A stretch of DNA of 24,133 nt from CALCTE01 sp045627885. Its GTDB lineage: Bacteria; Bacillota; Clostridia; Oscillospirales; CAG-272. A program made the translations under genes and the position numbers. The notes beneath the pieces were generated by a model that saw only the letters and a program-made list of their open reading frames with translations, was not told the origin of the DNA and did not search any database. The DNA lies in the NCBI GenBank assembly GCA_045627885.1, contig JAZQOM010000062.1, positions 1 to 24,133 on the forward strand, read 5' to 3'. Below, one piece after another: positions 16,092-24,133 of the stretch (positions are counted from its first letter, which is position 1; the number at the start of each line of letters is the position of its first letter).

Positions 16092-16120
16092 TTGAATAAT
16101 TATATTAAATATGTTATTAT
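16092..16120 (+). promoter_or_regulatory. Proximal promoter of the V-ATPase operon
   Basis: TTGAAT (16092-16097), a 17-base spacer ending TGT, and TATTAT (16115-16120) form an extended -10 sigma-A promoter in a very AT-rich stretch. The expected start is near 16127, about 33 bases before the first ATG. Confidence 0.7.
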
Positions 16121-16159
16121 AAATTTGATTAGTATATTTTCCGAAAGGAGATTTATTTA

Positions 16160-16483
16160 ATGGCTTTGGATATAATCCGGCAGATACAAAACAGCGAGTC
16201 TGCCGCTTCCGAAAGTATGGCTCAAACCAGAGCGGCTGCGGCAAAGCTTATTGCAGACGCGGAAGCCTCCGGCAAGAAGCTTGTCGAAAAAATAAGGCTC
16301 GAAGAAGAGAAAAAGCTCGACTTGTATAAAAAAGAGCTTGACGCCGAAGCGCAAAAGAAAATTGAGGCAGCGAGAATCGAAAGTCTTGCCCAGTGCGAGA
16401 TGACAAAGAACGCCGCCGCATCAAAGCTGGAGCTTTCGGCTGACGCCGTATGTGAAAGGATAGTAGGTAAAAAATGTCGATAA
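16160..16483 (+). CDS. ntpF: V-type ATPase peripheral stalk subunit (G/H type)
   Basis: A 107-residue, almost wholly helical protein rich in A, E, K and R, with the even heptad pattern of a coiled coil (about 10-90). It matches the small stalk subunit that pairs with subunit E to hold the catalytic head against the membrane part; it is called NtpF in Enterococcus hirae and G in Thermus. Sequence identity in this family is low, so the call rests mainly on size, coiled-coil pattern and first position in the operon. AAAGGAG lies 9 bases before ATG 16160. It overlaps ntpI by 10 bases. Confidence 0.85.
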   Translation: MALDIIRQIQNSESAASESMAQTRAAAAKLIADAEASGKKLVEKIRLEEEKKLDLYKKELDAEAQKKIEAARIESLAQCEMTKNAAASKLELSADAVCERIVGKKCR

Positions 16484-18453
16484 GCAGGATGAAGCATATC
16501 ACGATAGCCGCCGCCAAAAGCGCCGAGAGTGATATGTTATACAAGCTTTCGTGGCTTTCCTGCCTTGAGGTGCTCCCGTACGAGCAGTTCACCGTCGAAG
16601 ACGCCGAAACTCTCGAGCTTCCGTCAAACGCCGAGGCGATAAGCGCCGCGGAGGAAAAGCTTGAGATGTACGCATCGGCACTTGCGCTTTGTAAAGAATA
16701 CGACAGGCAAAAGAAAAAGCTGTTCGAGCCTGTTGATTATCTCACAAAAGAGCAGGTCGAAAGCGCGCAGACGGAGGACGGCACGCTTTTGAGAGCCGCG
16801 GAGCTATCAAAGCAAACAACGGAGCTTCGCTCACGGATTGCCGCGTGCGATACGGAGATTGCCGCGTATGCGCCGTATGTAAACTACGATGCACCTTTGG
16901 GACTTGAAGCTACAAAATTCACACAGATTATTCTCGGAAGCTTTGCCGACACCGACGACGCAAAAGCAGCCGTCGATGCGCTTGACGAAGAATCGGGAGC
17001 GTACTTCTGCGATATAGGGGAGCACGCGGGCAGAGCATATTTTGCGGTATTCACGCCGCGCTCCGAGCTTGATAAAACCATGTCGGCGATAACGGAAAAC
17101 GGCTTTATCCGCAACAGCTTTACGGCTTCGGAAAAAACCGCCGCGGTTTTATTGCACGAAGCGGAGAATAAAAAGAAACAGCTCGAAGAGGAGCTTTCGG
17201 ACGCAGAGCAAGAGGCGGTTTCGTTTGCCGCGGAGAATCAGAAGAGCTTAAAGCTCGGATTCGACAGAGCAAACGCAAGGCTTGAGCTTGAAAAGCTCAA
17301 GGCAAAGCTTCCGTCAACATCCTCCTGCGTGATAATGGAGGGCTGGTATCCTGCCGACGATGAGAAAAAGCTGTTCTCGCTTCTCGGAAAATACCCGTGC
17401 TACTATGAAGCAAGAGATGTAAAGGACGAGGACGGCGATGTTCCCGTCAAGCTCAAGAACGGCAAGTTTGCCAAGCACTTCGAGCAGGTCGAGGCGATGT
17501 ATTCGCTCCCGCATTACAGAGGCGTGGACGCGTCATTTGTGATGAGCCTTTTCTATGTAGTCACATTCGCATTGATGTTTGCCGATGTCGGCTACGGACT
17601 CATTCTCGCGCTCGGCGGCTTCTTGGGCCCTCTCATTATAAAGCCGAAAAAGGGAATGAAAGAATTTCTGCACCTCTTCGGAATATGCGGCATCTTTTGT
17701 ATAATCTCGGGTATATGCCTCAACGGCTATTTCGGCGACCTGCCCACAGCCATAGCGCAGAATTGGCTCGGCGTAAAAGAATACTCGTGGCCGCACATTA
17801 TAGACCCGCTTGCAAGCCCGATGGTGCTTCTCATAATCGGAATAGCGCTCGGCTTTGTTCAGGTTATGTTCGGTATGGGAATGGCGGGCTATTTGCAGAT
17901 AAAGCGCGGGCATATTCTCGATGCTTTGTTTGATGTCGGCTCGTGGTATCTGTTTTTGTTCGGACTTGTCGCACTCGGCGCAGGCGCACTTGTATCGGGA
18001 ATTCCGCCTATAGTCGCCACGGTCGGAAAATGGATGGCGATAGCCGGAGCCGCGGCACTCGTGCTCACGCAGGGGCGGCGCGAAAAGAATATCTTTATGA
18101 AGCTTTTTAAGGGAATCACAAGCCTTTATTCAACCGTCAACATTCTGTCCGATGTGCTCTCGTATTCGAGAATACTCGCACTCGGACTTGCGTCAACGGT
18201 TATCGCAAGCGTTGCAAACCTGCTTGCCACGATGAACGGATTTTCATTCGGCGGACTCATAATGTTCGTGCTTGTGTTCTTATTCGGACACCTTTTGAAC
18301 TTTGCGCTCAATGTTCTCGGCACTTATGTCCATACGGGAAGACTTCAGTACATCGAATTCTTCGGACACTTCTACGAGGACGGCGGCAGGGCGTTCAAGC
18401 CTATCGAATACAGTACAAAATACAACGGTATCATATATAAGGAGGAACTCTAA
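16474..18453 (+). CDS. ntpI: V-type ATPase membrane subunit I (a-type)
   Basis: This 659-residue protein supplies the static half-channels for ion flow past the K-ring. The first 350 or so residues are cytoplasmic with coiled-coil stretches (for example around 225-250); the C-terminal half holds seven or eight hydrophobic helices beginning near VMSLFYVVTFALMFADVGYG. The essential arginine that faces the rotor is Arg566 in LSYSRILALGLAS, matching the position of the conserved arginine of a/I subunits. Length is typical for bacterial NtpI (about 650). It overlaps the stalk gene and is 1 base from ntpK. Confidence 0.95.
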   Translation: MSISRMKHITIAAAKSAESDMLYKLSWLSCLEVLPYEQFTVEDAETLELPSNAEAISAAEEKLEMYASALALCKEYDRQKKKLFEPVDYLTKEQVESAQTEDGTLLRAAELSKQTTELRSRIAACDTEIAAYAPYVNYDAPLGLEATKFTQIILGSFADTDDAKAAVDALDEESGAYFCDIGEHAGRAYFAVFTPRSELDKTMSAITENGFIRNSFTASEKTAAVLLHEAENKKKQLEEELSDAEQEAVSFAAENQKSLKLGFDRANARLELEKLKAKLPSTSSCVIMEGWYPADDEKKLFSLLGKYPCYYEARDVKDEDGDVPVKLKNGKFAKHFEQVEAMYSLPHYRGVDASFVMSLFYVVTFALMFADVGYGLILALGGFLGPLIIKPKKGMKEFLHLFGICGIFCIISGICLNGYFGDLPTAIAQNWLGVKEYSWPHIIDPLASPMVLLIIGIALGFVQVMFGMGMAGYLQIKRGHILDALFDVGSWYLFLFGLVALGAGALVSGIPPIVATVGKWMAIAGAAALVLTQGRREKNIFMKLFKGITSLYSTVNILSDVLSYSRILALGLASTVIASVANLLATMNGFSFGGLIMFVLVFLFGHLLNFALNVLGTYVHTGRLQYIEFFGHFYEDGGRAFKPIEYSTKYNGIIYKEEL

Positions 18454-18454
18454 A

Positions 18455-18967
18455 ATGACATTCTCGAAGATTCTTGCACTTATCTTTTCAGGCAACAACC
18501 TCGCGCTTTTGGGCGCCGCACTTGCCGTCGCACTTGCGGGCAGTGGCTCAGCAAAAGGCGTTATGACCGTCGGCTCTGCCGCATCGGGACTTATCGCGGA
18601 AGACCCCTCACAGTTCGGTCGCGCGCTCGTTTTGCAGGCAATCCCCGGCTCGCAGGGCATTTACGGACTTATCACAGGCTTTATGGTAATCAACAATATG
18701 AATATTCTCGGCGGTAATGCGGTAACACTCACTCCCGAGCAGGGAATGTACTACCTCGTCGCCTGCCTGCCCATAGCGATAGTCGGATATCTTTCCGCAA
18801 TACATCAGGGCAAGGTTGCCGCAGCGGGCATCGGACTTATCGCAAAGCGCCCCGAGGAATCCGGCAAAGCGATAATCTCCGCGGTTCTTGTAGAGACATA
18901 CGCTATATTCGCGGTTCTCGTATCGCTTCTTTTGATACTCAACTTCAACAGCGTATTTAAGGCGTAA
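18455..18967 (+). CDS. ntpK: V-type ATPase rotor ring subunit K (16-kDa proteolipid), Na+-type site
   Basis: A 170-residue proteolipid with four membrane helices, built from two homologous hairpins, that forms the rotating ion-carrying ring. The ion-binding glutamate is Glu147 in VETYAIF (second hairpin). Residues matching the Na+ ligands of Enterococcus hirae NtpK are present: Ile63, Ser66, Gln67, Tyr70 (in IPGSQGIYG), Gln118 (HQGKVAAAG) and Glu147, with only the conservative changes Leu to Ile and Thr to Ser. This suggests Na+ coupling. ATG at 18455 has GGAGG (18441-18445) 9 bases upstream, the strongest site in this part of the operon, as expected for a subunit needed in about ten copies. 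The long in-frame extension into ntpI is rejected. Confidence 0.95.
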   Translation: MTFSKILALIFSGNNLALLGAALAVALAGSGSAKGVMTVGSAASGLIAEDPSQFGRALVLQAIPGSQGIYGLITGFMVINNMNILGGNAVTLTPEQGMYYLVACLPIAIVGYLSAIHQGKVAAAGIGLIAKRPEESGKAIISAVLVETYAIFAVLVSLLLILNFNSVFKA

Positions 18968-18971
18968 GACA

Positions 18972-19568
18972 ATGAACGACCTCAAAAATCTCACATCCCG
19001 CATCGAAAAAGAGGCGGAGGATTTCCGTATGAAGGCTCTTGCCGATGCGTCGGAAGAATCCGCGAATATCAAAAAGAAATATGAAGCTATGGCAGACGGC
19101 GTCCGCAAGGAGTATGCAGATAAAGCGGCTCTTGTAAAAAAGGACAGCGATACTGGCGTTTCCGCCGCTGTTTCCATGCAGCATAGAAATATGATGCTCG
19201 GCACAAAAAACGAGCTTATTGAAGATGTTATAGCAAGGGCAAAAAAGCGCATCGTCGCACTTGAAGGCAAAGACCGCGCAGAGCTTTACGCAAAGCTTGC
19301 TTTTGACGCGTTATGCGATAAAGAGGGCGGAGAGCTCATTCTTTGCGAATGCGACAGCGAAATTGCCGGTCTTATACTCGACACGGTCAATGCCGCGGCA
19401 AAAAGCGCTTCCAAGCCGGAGCTTAAGCTTTCGGATAAAACAGTCAAATTCGATTGCGGCGTCATAGTAAAGTACGGCGATTTGGAGTACAACTGTATGC
19501 TCGACACGATGATAAATGGCTCATACAGCGAGCTTGCATCGGTTGCCGTACACGGACTGTTCGCATAA
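18972..19568 (+). CDS. ntpE: V-type ATPase peripheral stalk subunit E
   Basis: A 198-residue protein with a long charged helical N-terminus (about 1-95, probably coiled coil) and a globular C-terminal domain (about 100-198) ending with CGVIVKYGDLEYNCMLDTMI, the conserved E-subunit end that contacts subunit B. It forms the stator stalk with the first gene's product. ATG at 18972 is 4 bases after the ntpK stop and has no clear Shine-Dalgarno site, only AAGG 10 bases upstream, so it probably depends on ribosomes finishing ntpK. Confidence 0.93.
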   Translation: MNDLKNLTSRIEKEAEDFRMKALADASEESANIKKKYEAMADGVRKEYADKAALVKKDSDTGVSAAVSMQHRNMMLGTKNELIEDVIARAKKRIVALEGKDRAELYAKLAFDALCDKEGGELILCECDSEIAGLILDTVNAAAKSASKPELKLSDKTVKFDCGVIVKYGDLEYNCMLDTMINGSYSELASVAVHGLFA

Positions 19569-19577
19569 GGTGACGGT

Positions 19578-20558
19578 ATGGATAACAAAAATCAGATGGA
19601 GCTTCTGAGCTCCGGAGCCCGTGCAAAGGCGCTCGGAAACAGGATAATGAGCGCGGAAAAGCTCTTGCGGCTTGCCGACTCAAATGATTTGTCGGATATG
19701 CCGAGAGCGCTTTCGGAGGCAGGCTATCGCACGGAAAAGGGCGCCGATATCGAAGAAGCGCTTTCTTCCATGCTTTACGAGGTTTACTCGGACTTTGCCG
19801 TGCTGATGAAGGATTTTCCCGCCGCGCAGAATGTTTTGCGCTTGCAGTACGACTGCCACAATATCAAGACGGCGGTCAAGTGCCTTTTCTGTCAAAGAGA
19901 GCCCGAGGGACTTATGATAGATGTCGGCTCCGTAAAGGCGTCCGATGTAATCCTTGCGGTAAAAAACAGAGATTTTTCAAAGCTTCCCGCAAATATGGGA
20001 GCTGCCGCAAAAGAGGCGGCTGACGCTTACGCCGCCGCACCCGACCCGCAGCTCATAGACACGGAGCTTGACCTTGCCTGCTTTGCGGATATGAATGCCG
20101 CCGCCGAAAACTGCGGCTTCGAATTCCCGAAGGAATATGCGGTATTACTTTCGGATTTGACGAACATCAAAGTAATAATCAGAGCGATATCGCTCGGTTG
20201 GAGCGTCAAAAAAACCGAAAAATTCTGCATAAAAGGCTCACGCATAAAGCCGGAATGGGCAGAGGGCGGAATTGGCAGATTCATCGAAAAGCTGAAATAC
20301 ACGGATTATTCGACTCTTGCGATAAAGCTTGCGGCTCTCGAAGATAAGACACCGTCCTCAACGGAGCGTCTTGTCAAGGAATATGAGGCGCAAAAGGTAC
20401 GCGATACCGCGTATAAGAGCGATAACTGCGCCGATGTGTTTGCGTATGTGCTGAAGCGCGAAAGCGAGATAAAGAACATCCGCATAATCGTATCGGGCAA
20501 AAAGGCAAAGCTTGACGGTCAGGCGATAAAGTCGCTGCTCTCCGTCGGACTTTTATAA
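19578..20558 (+). CDS. ntpC: V-type ATPase subunit C (central connector, d-type)
   Basis: A 326-residue, helical, cytoplasmic subunit that sits on the K-ring like a funnel and links it to the central shaft (D and F). It matches the AC39/d family in size and pattern, with three repeated helical units and the conserved DCHNIKTAVKCL segment (about 93-104). ATG at 19578 has AAGGTGA just upstream and lies 9 bases after ntpE; ntpF-type subunit F follows 9 bases after its stop. Confidence 0.93.
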   Translation: MDNKNQMELLSSGARAKALGNRIMSAEKLLRLADSNDLSDMPRALSEAGYRTEKGADIEEALSSMLYEVYSDFAVLMKDFPAAQNVLRLQYDCHNIKTAVKCLFCQREPEGLMIDVGSVKASDVILAVKNRDFSKLPANMGAAAKEAADAYAAAPDPQLIDTELDLACFADMNAAAENCGFEFPKEYAVLLSDLTNIKVIIRAISLGWSVKKTEKFCIKGSRIKPEWAEGGIGRFIEKLKYTDYSTLAIKLAALEDKTPSSTERLVKEYEAQKVRDTAYKSDNCADVFAYVLKRESEIKNIRIIVSGKKAKLDGQAIKSLLSVGLL

Positions 20559-20567
20559 GGAGGAAGC

Positions 20568-20897
20568 ATGGCACAGTATAAGGTAGCCGTAATAGGCGAT
20601 AAGACCGATGTGCTCGGCTTCATCGCCATCGGCTTTGATGTATATCCCGCGCAGAATACCACGGAAGCCGAAAGCGTAATAAAAGAGCTTGTAAAGACGG
20701 AAAATTACGCCGTCATATTCATAAAGGATGCGCTTGCATCGCAGATGGAAGCCGTTCTTGCAAAGTACAGATATAATGCAACTCCCGCGATAATCGTCAT
20801 TCCCGGCTCCGAGGGCTCAACCGGCTACGGACTTGCCGAGGTAAAGGAATGCGTCGAAAAAGCGGTAGGCGCAGATATACTTTTCAGGGAAAACTGA
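20568..20897 (+). CDS. ntpG: V-type ATPase central shaft subunit F
   Basis: A 109-residue protein of the F family: an N-terminal Rossmann-like unit (YKVAVIGDKTDVLGF, 4-18; YAVIFIKDAL, 47-56) and a helical C-terminus. With D it forms the central rotor stalk and tunes activity. The gene is called ntpG in Enterococcus hirae and F elsewhere. A perfect GGAGG lies 6 bases before ATG 20568. It is followed after 27 bases by ntpA, the longest gap inside the operon. Confidence 0.94.
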   Translation: MAQYKVAVIGDKTDVLGFIAIGFDVYPAQNTTEAESVIKELVKTENYAVIFIKDALASQMEAVLAKYRYNATPAIIVIPGSEGSTGYGLAEVKECVEKAVGADILFREN

Positions 20898-20924
20898 TAT
20901 CGCTTCGGAAAGGAAATAATTTTT

Positions 20925-22697
20925 ATGATAACAGGAATTGTAGAAAAAGTATCAGGCCCTCTCATAGTCGCTTCGGGTATGCGTGACGCCAATATGTTCG
21001 ATGTCGTGCGCGTTGGCGAGATGAAGCTCATCGGAGAGATTATCGAGATGAGAGGCGACAAGGCTTCCATTCAGGTATATGAGGAGACTGCCGGCGTAGG
21101 CCCCGGCGACAAGGTGTATTCTACCGATATGCCTCTTTCCGTCGAGCTCGGCCCCGGACTTATCGAAAACATATACGACGGCGTTCAGAGACCTCTTGAC
21201 ACAATGTTCGGAAAGTACGGCACCAACATCACCAAGGGCATTGACGAGCCGGCACTCGACAGGGAAAAGAAATGGCATTTCGACGCAATAGCGCAGATAG
21301 GGAGCAAGGTATCAGGCGGCGACACACTCGGAACGGTAGTTGAGACCGAGGTTGTTACGCAGAAGATAATGGTACCGCCCACGGTAAGCGGCGAGCTCAT
21401 CGAGCTTTCAAGCGGCGATTTCGATGTCACCGAGGTTATCGGTAAGATAAAGAAAGACGACGGCACAATAGTTGATGTCAAGCTTTCGCAGAAGTGGCCC
21501 GTCCGTATTCCGAGACCGTATAAGCGCAAGCTCTCACTTGAAGAGCCCATGATAACCGGTCAGAGAATAATCGACGCTCTGTTCCCGATAGCAAAGGGCG
21601 GCACGGCTTGCGTTCCCGGGCCTTTCGGAAGCGGCAAGACGGTAGTACAGCATCAGCTTGCGAAGTGGTCGGATGTCGATATAGTTGTCTATATCGGATG
21701 CGGCGAGCGCGGCAACGAGATGACGGATGTTCTCCGCGAATTCCCCGAGCTTAAAGACCCGAGAAGCGGATATTCACTTATGAAGCGCACGGTGCTTATC
21801 GCAAATACATCGGATATGCCCGTTGCGGCAAGAGAGGCGTCCATTTACACGGGTATCACCATAGCGGAGTATTTCCGCGATATGGGCTACGGCGTAGCCG
21901 TTATAGCAGACTCCACATCACGCTGGGCGGAAGCGCTCCGCGAGATGAGCGGCAGACTTGAAGAGATGCCCGGCGAGGAGGGCTATCCCGCATATCTCAC
22001 ATCAAGACTTGCACAGTTCTATGAAAGAAGCGGCAAGGTTGTGACCTGCGGAAGCGATGATGCCGTCGGCTCAATAACCGCGATAGGCGCGGTATCACCC
22101 ACGGGCGGTGACCTTTCCGAGCCCGTCACGCAGTCAACGCTCCGTATCGTAAAAGTGTTCTGGGGACTTGACTACTCACTTGCGTACAGACGCCATTTCC
22201 CTGCGATAAATTGGCTTAACTCATATTCTCTTTACAAAGAGCAGCTCTCCGAGTGGTTTGACAAAAATGTATCTTCGTCGTGGTCATCGACCTGCGCGGA
22301 AATAATGAGAATTCTCTCGGAAGAAAGCGAGCTTGACGAGATAGTAAAGCTTATCGGTATGGATGCGCTTTCACCTGCGGACAGAATGACGCTTGAGGTT
22401 GCAAGGTCAGTCCGCGAAGACTTCCTGCAGCAGAACGCTTTTGATACCGACGACTCATTCACAAGCCTTGAAAAGCAGATGGCGCTCCTTTCGCTGATAC
22501 TCTGCTTCGGAGAAAAGGGCAGAGCGGCAATAGCAAAGGGTGCGGATGTCGAAAAGCTGTCGAATCTCCCCGTAAGAGAGGCGATAGGCAGAGCGAAGGC
22601 AGTTCCGATATCGAGCTATAAGGAAGAATACGAAAAGATTAAGATTGAGATAGACGCGGAAATTGAAGAGCTTGTAAGAGAGGGGGCAGCGGAATGA
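20925..22697 (+). CDS. ntpA: V-type ATPase catalytic subunit A
   Basis: This 590-residue catalytic subunit binds and hydrolyses or makes ATP. The P-loop is GPFGSGKT (232-239, Lys238) and the catalytic glutamate is Glu261 in GCGERGNEM, the same numbers as in Enterococcus hirae NtpA. The non-homologous insert typical of A subunits (about 110-200, with VPPTVSGELIEL) is present, which separates it from F-type beta. ATG at 20925 has AAAGGA about 10 bases upstream. Its TGA overlaps the ATG of ntpB by 4 bases (ATGA). Confidence 0.98.
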   Translation: MITGIVEKVSGPLIVASGMRDANMFDVVRVGEMKLIGEIIEMRGDKASIQVYEETAGVGPGDKVYSTDMPLSVELGPGLIENIYDGVQRPLDTMFGKYGTNITKGIDEPALDREKKWHFDAIAQIGSKVSGGDTLGTVVETEVVTQKIMVPPTVSGELIELSSGDFDVTEVIGKIKKDDGTIVDVKLSQKWPVRIPRPYKRKLSLEEPMITGQRIIDALFPIAKGGTACVPGPFGSGKTVVQHQLAKWSDVDIVVYIGCGERGNEMTDVLREFPELKDPRSGYSLMKRTVLIANTSDMPVAAREASIYTGITIAEYFRDMGYGVAVIADSTSRWAEALREMSGRLEEMPGEEGYPAYLTSRLAQFYERSGKVVTCGSDDAVGSITAIGAVSPTGGDLSEPVTQSTLRIVKVFWGLDYSLAYRRHFPAINWLNSYSLYKEQLSEWFDKNVSSSWSSTCAEIMRILSEESELDEIVKLIGMDALSPADRMTLEVARSVREDFLQQNAFDTDDSFTSLEKQMALLSLILCFGEKGRAAIAKGADVEKLSNLPVREAIGRAKAVPISSYKEEYEKIKIEIDAEIEELVREGAAE

Positions 22698-24073
22698 TTA
22701 AGGAATACAGAACAATAGAAGAAGTTGCGGGCCCTCTTATGCTTATAAAGCAGGTAGAGAATGTCAAGTATAACGAGCTCGGCGAGATAGAGCTTCCCGA
22801 CGGAAGCGTAAGGCGTTGCAAGGTGCTCGAGGTGGACGGCACGAATGCGCTTGTTCAGCTTTTTGAGAGCGCACAGGGCATCAACCTTGCGCAGAGCAAG
22901 GCGAGATTTTTAGGTCACGGAGTTGAGCTCGGCGTATCGGGCGATATGCTCGGCAGAATCTTTTCCGGTATGGGCAAGGTCATAGACGGCGGCCCCGAGA
23001 TTATTCCGGAAAAATACGAGGATATCAACGGAACTCCCATAAATCCCGCGGCGAGAAACTACCCCTCGGAATTCATACAGACGGGCGTTTCCACGATAGA
23101 CGGACTTAACACGCTTGTAAGAGGTCAGAAGCTGCCTATCTTCTCCGCATCCGGACTTCCTCACGCCAATCTTGCGGCACAGATAGCAAGACAGGCGAAG
23201 GTGCTCGGCAAGGACGAAAACTTTGCCGTAGTATTTGCCGCAGTCGGTATTACATTTGAGGAATCGGAATTCTTCATAAACGACTTCAAAAAGACGGGCG
23301 CAATAGAGCGTACCGTGTTGTTTATGAATCTTGCGTCCGACCCTGCGATAGAGCGTATCTCCACACCGAGAATGGCGCTCACGGCGGCGGAATATCTTGC
23401 ATTTGAAAAGAATATGCATGTCCTTGTCATCATCACCGATATCACAAACTATGCGGAGGCAGTCCGCGAGGTGTCGGCGGCGAGAAAGGAAGTTCCGAGC
23501 CGCAGAGGCTACCCGGGATATATGTATACCGACCTTGCCACGATGTACGAGCGTGCGGGCAGAAAGATAGGCTCAAGCGGCTCTATCACGATGATTCCCA
23601 TTTTAACGATGCCCGAAGACGATAAAACTCACCCGATTCCCGACCTTACGGGCTACATCACGGAGGGACAGATTATCCTTTCGAGAGAGCTTTACAGAAA
23701 GAGCATAATGCCGCCCGTCGATGTACTCCCGTCACTTTCGAGACTTAAGGATAAGGGAATAGGAGCGGGCAAGACGAGAGAAGACCACGCAAACCAGATG
23801 AACCAGCTTTTCTCATGCTACGCAAGAGGTAAAGAGGCAAAGGAGCTTATGGTCGTGCTCGGCGAAGCGGCTCTTACGCCGATGGACAGACTCTATGCAA
23901 AATTCGCGGACGAATTCGAGAAGCGCTATGTAAATCAGGGCTTTAACGAAAACCGCACGATAGAGCAGACGCTCACGATAGGTTGGGAGCTTCTCTCGAT
24001 ATTCCCGAAGTCGGAGCTCAAGAGGATAAAGCCCGAATTTCTCGACAAATATTATCCCGAGAAAAAAGCTTAA
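22694..24073 (+). CDS. ntpB: V-type ATPase non-catalytic subunit B
   Basis: A 459-residue subunit that alternates with A in the head hexamer. It lacks a true P-loop (SASGLPHAN at 151-159 instead), as normal for B. The arginine finger that reaches the A-subunit site is Arg350 in LPSLSRLKDKGIG, the same number as in Enterococcus hirae. Other family blocks are INPAARNYPSEFIQTG and SRRGYPGYMYTDLATMYERA (269-288). Start overlaps ntpA by 4 bases, favouring equal amounts of A and B. Length is typical and the gene is complete. Confidence 0.98.
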   Translation: MIKEYRTIEEVAGPLMLIKQVENVKYNELGEIELPDGSVRRCKVLEVDGTNALVQLFESAQGINLAQSKARFLGHGVELGVSGDMLGRIFSGMGKVIDGGPEIIPEKYEDINGTPINPAARNYPSEFIQTGVSTIDGLNTLVRGQKLPIFSASGLPHANLAAQIARQAKVLGKDENFAVVFAAVGITFEESEFFINDFKKTGAIERTVLFMNLASDPAIERISTPRMALTAAEYLAFEKNMHVLVIITDITNYAEAVREVSAARKEVPSRRGYPGYMYTDLATMYERAGRKIGSSGSITMIPILTMPEDDKTHPIPDLTGYITEGQIILSRELYRKSIMPPVDVLPSLSRLKDKGIGAGKTREDHANQMNQLFSCYARGKEAKELMVVLGEAALTPMDRLYAKFADEFEKRYVNQGFNENRTIEQTLTIGWELLSIFPKSELKRIKPEFLDKYYPEKKA

Positions 24074-24094
24074 CGAAAGAACGGGTGACACGAA

Positions 24095-24102
24095 TTGGCA
24101 GG
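24095..24102 (+). CDS. ntpD: Possible first codons of V-type ATPase subunit D (cut by contig end)
   Basis: After ntpB a GGGTGA site (24083-24088) is followed 6 bases later by TTG GCA GG, which would read Met-Ala-Gly or similar. In the ntp order seen here subunit D comes next. Only eight bases of genuine sequence remain before adapter sequence begins, so identity rests on gene order alone. A GTG at 24085 is an alternative start. Confidence 0.3.
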
Positions 24103-24133
24103 AAGTCGGAGGCCAAGCGGTCTTAGGAAGACA
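24103..24133 (+). other. Sequencing adapter (BGI/MGI DNBSEQ), not genomic
   Basis: The final 31 bases, beginning AAGTCGGAGGCC and ending CTTAGGAAGACA, match from memory the widely used BGI/MGI read-1 adapter, complete except for its last base. It starts abruptly downstream of ntpB where subunit D should begin. It should be trimmed; any translation through it is meaningless. Confidence 0.93.

Noticed and set aside
23144..23170. Missing P-loop in subunit B as a sign of gene decay
   Set aside because: V-type B subunits normally lack a functional P-loop; the arginine finger and other blocks are intact.
24085..24126. Reading frame starting GTG near the right end and running into the last bases
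   Set aside because: Its 3' part is sequencing adapter, so the stop codon and encoded residues are not genomic.

Overview
The window looks like one contig from an uncultured anaerobic Firmicute of the class Clostridia, probably a gut member of the Oscillospiraceae or a related order. The signs are a DUF512 radical-SAM gene beside der and plsY, a phosphotransfer-type pyruvate phosphate dikinase, a bacterial V-type ATPase operon, lipoproteins with a short lipobox, strong AGGAGG-type ribosome binding sites and clear sigma-A promoters. No rRNA, tRNA, CRISPR array, transposase or phage gene is visible. The last 31 bases match the BGI/MGI sequencing adapter, so the right edge is an assembly artefact, not chromosome.

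Left part (1-9561), nearly all on the minus strand. A truncated plus-strand gene ends in a C-terminal membrane segment. It faces ppdK, and one hairpin terminator lies between them. ppdK has its own near-consensus extended -10 promoter. Next comes a tightly packed housekeeping operon, transcribed as DUF512 radical SAM, der, plsY, rimO and closed by a terminator. Upstream of it is yceD-rpmF, driven by an exact TTGACA-17-TATAAT promoter, and then a SpoU/TrmH-family RNA methyltransferase. The theme is ribosome and translation maintenance: bL32, YceD, Der, RimO and an RNA methylase, with PlsY for phospholipid synthesis.

Middle part (9562-16022), plus strand. Back-to-back promoters separate the RNA methylase from an FRG-domain gene of unknown function. 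The FRG gene runs without a visible terminator into a complete CUT1-type ABC importer: MalK/UgpC-like ATPase, two permeases and a substrate-binding lipoprotein that unusually also has a C-terminal membrane segment. A predicted secreted lipoprotein with OB-fold-like features follows, with its own promoter and a strong terminator.

Right part (16023-24102), plus strand. This is a V-type ATPase operon in the Enterococcus hirae ntp order: G/H-type stalk subunit, I, K, E, C, F, A, B, and probably the first codons of D before the contig ends. The rotor subunit K keeps a residue set matching the known Na+ site of E. hirae NtpK, so the enzyme is probably Na+-coupled. With PPDK, this fits an anaerobe that economises on ATP and PPi and uses a sodium gradient.

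Most of the window is ordinary core genome. No previously undescribed system is convincingly present. The least ordinary items are the FRG gene heading a sugar-type ABC operon, the doubly anchored binding protein, the OB-fold-like lipoprotein, the hairpin at the left end and the adapter at the right end. No gene-free stretch exceeds 300 bases.
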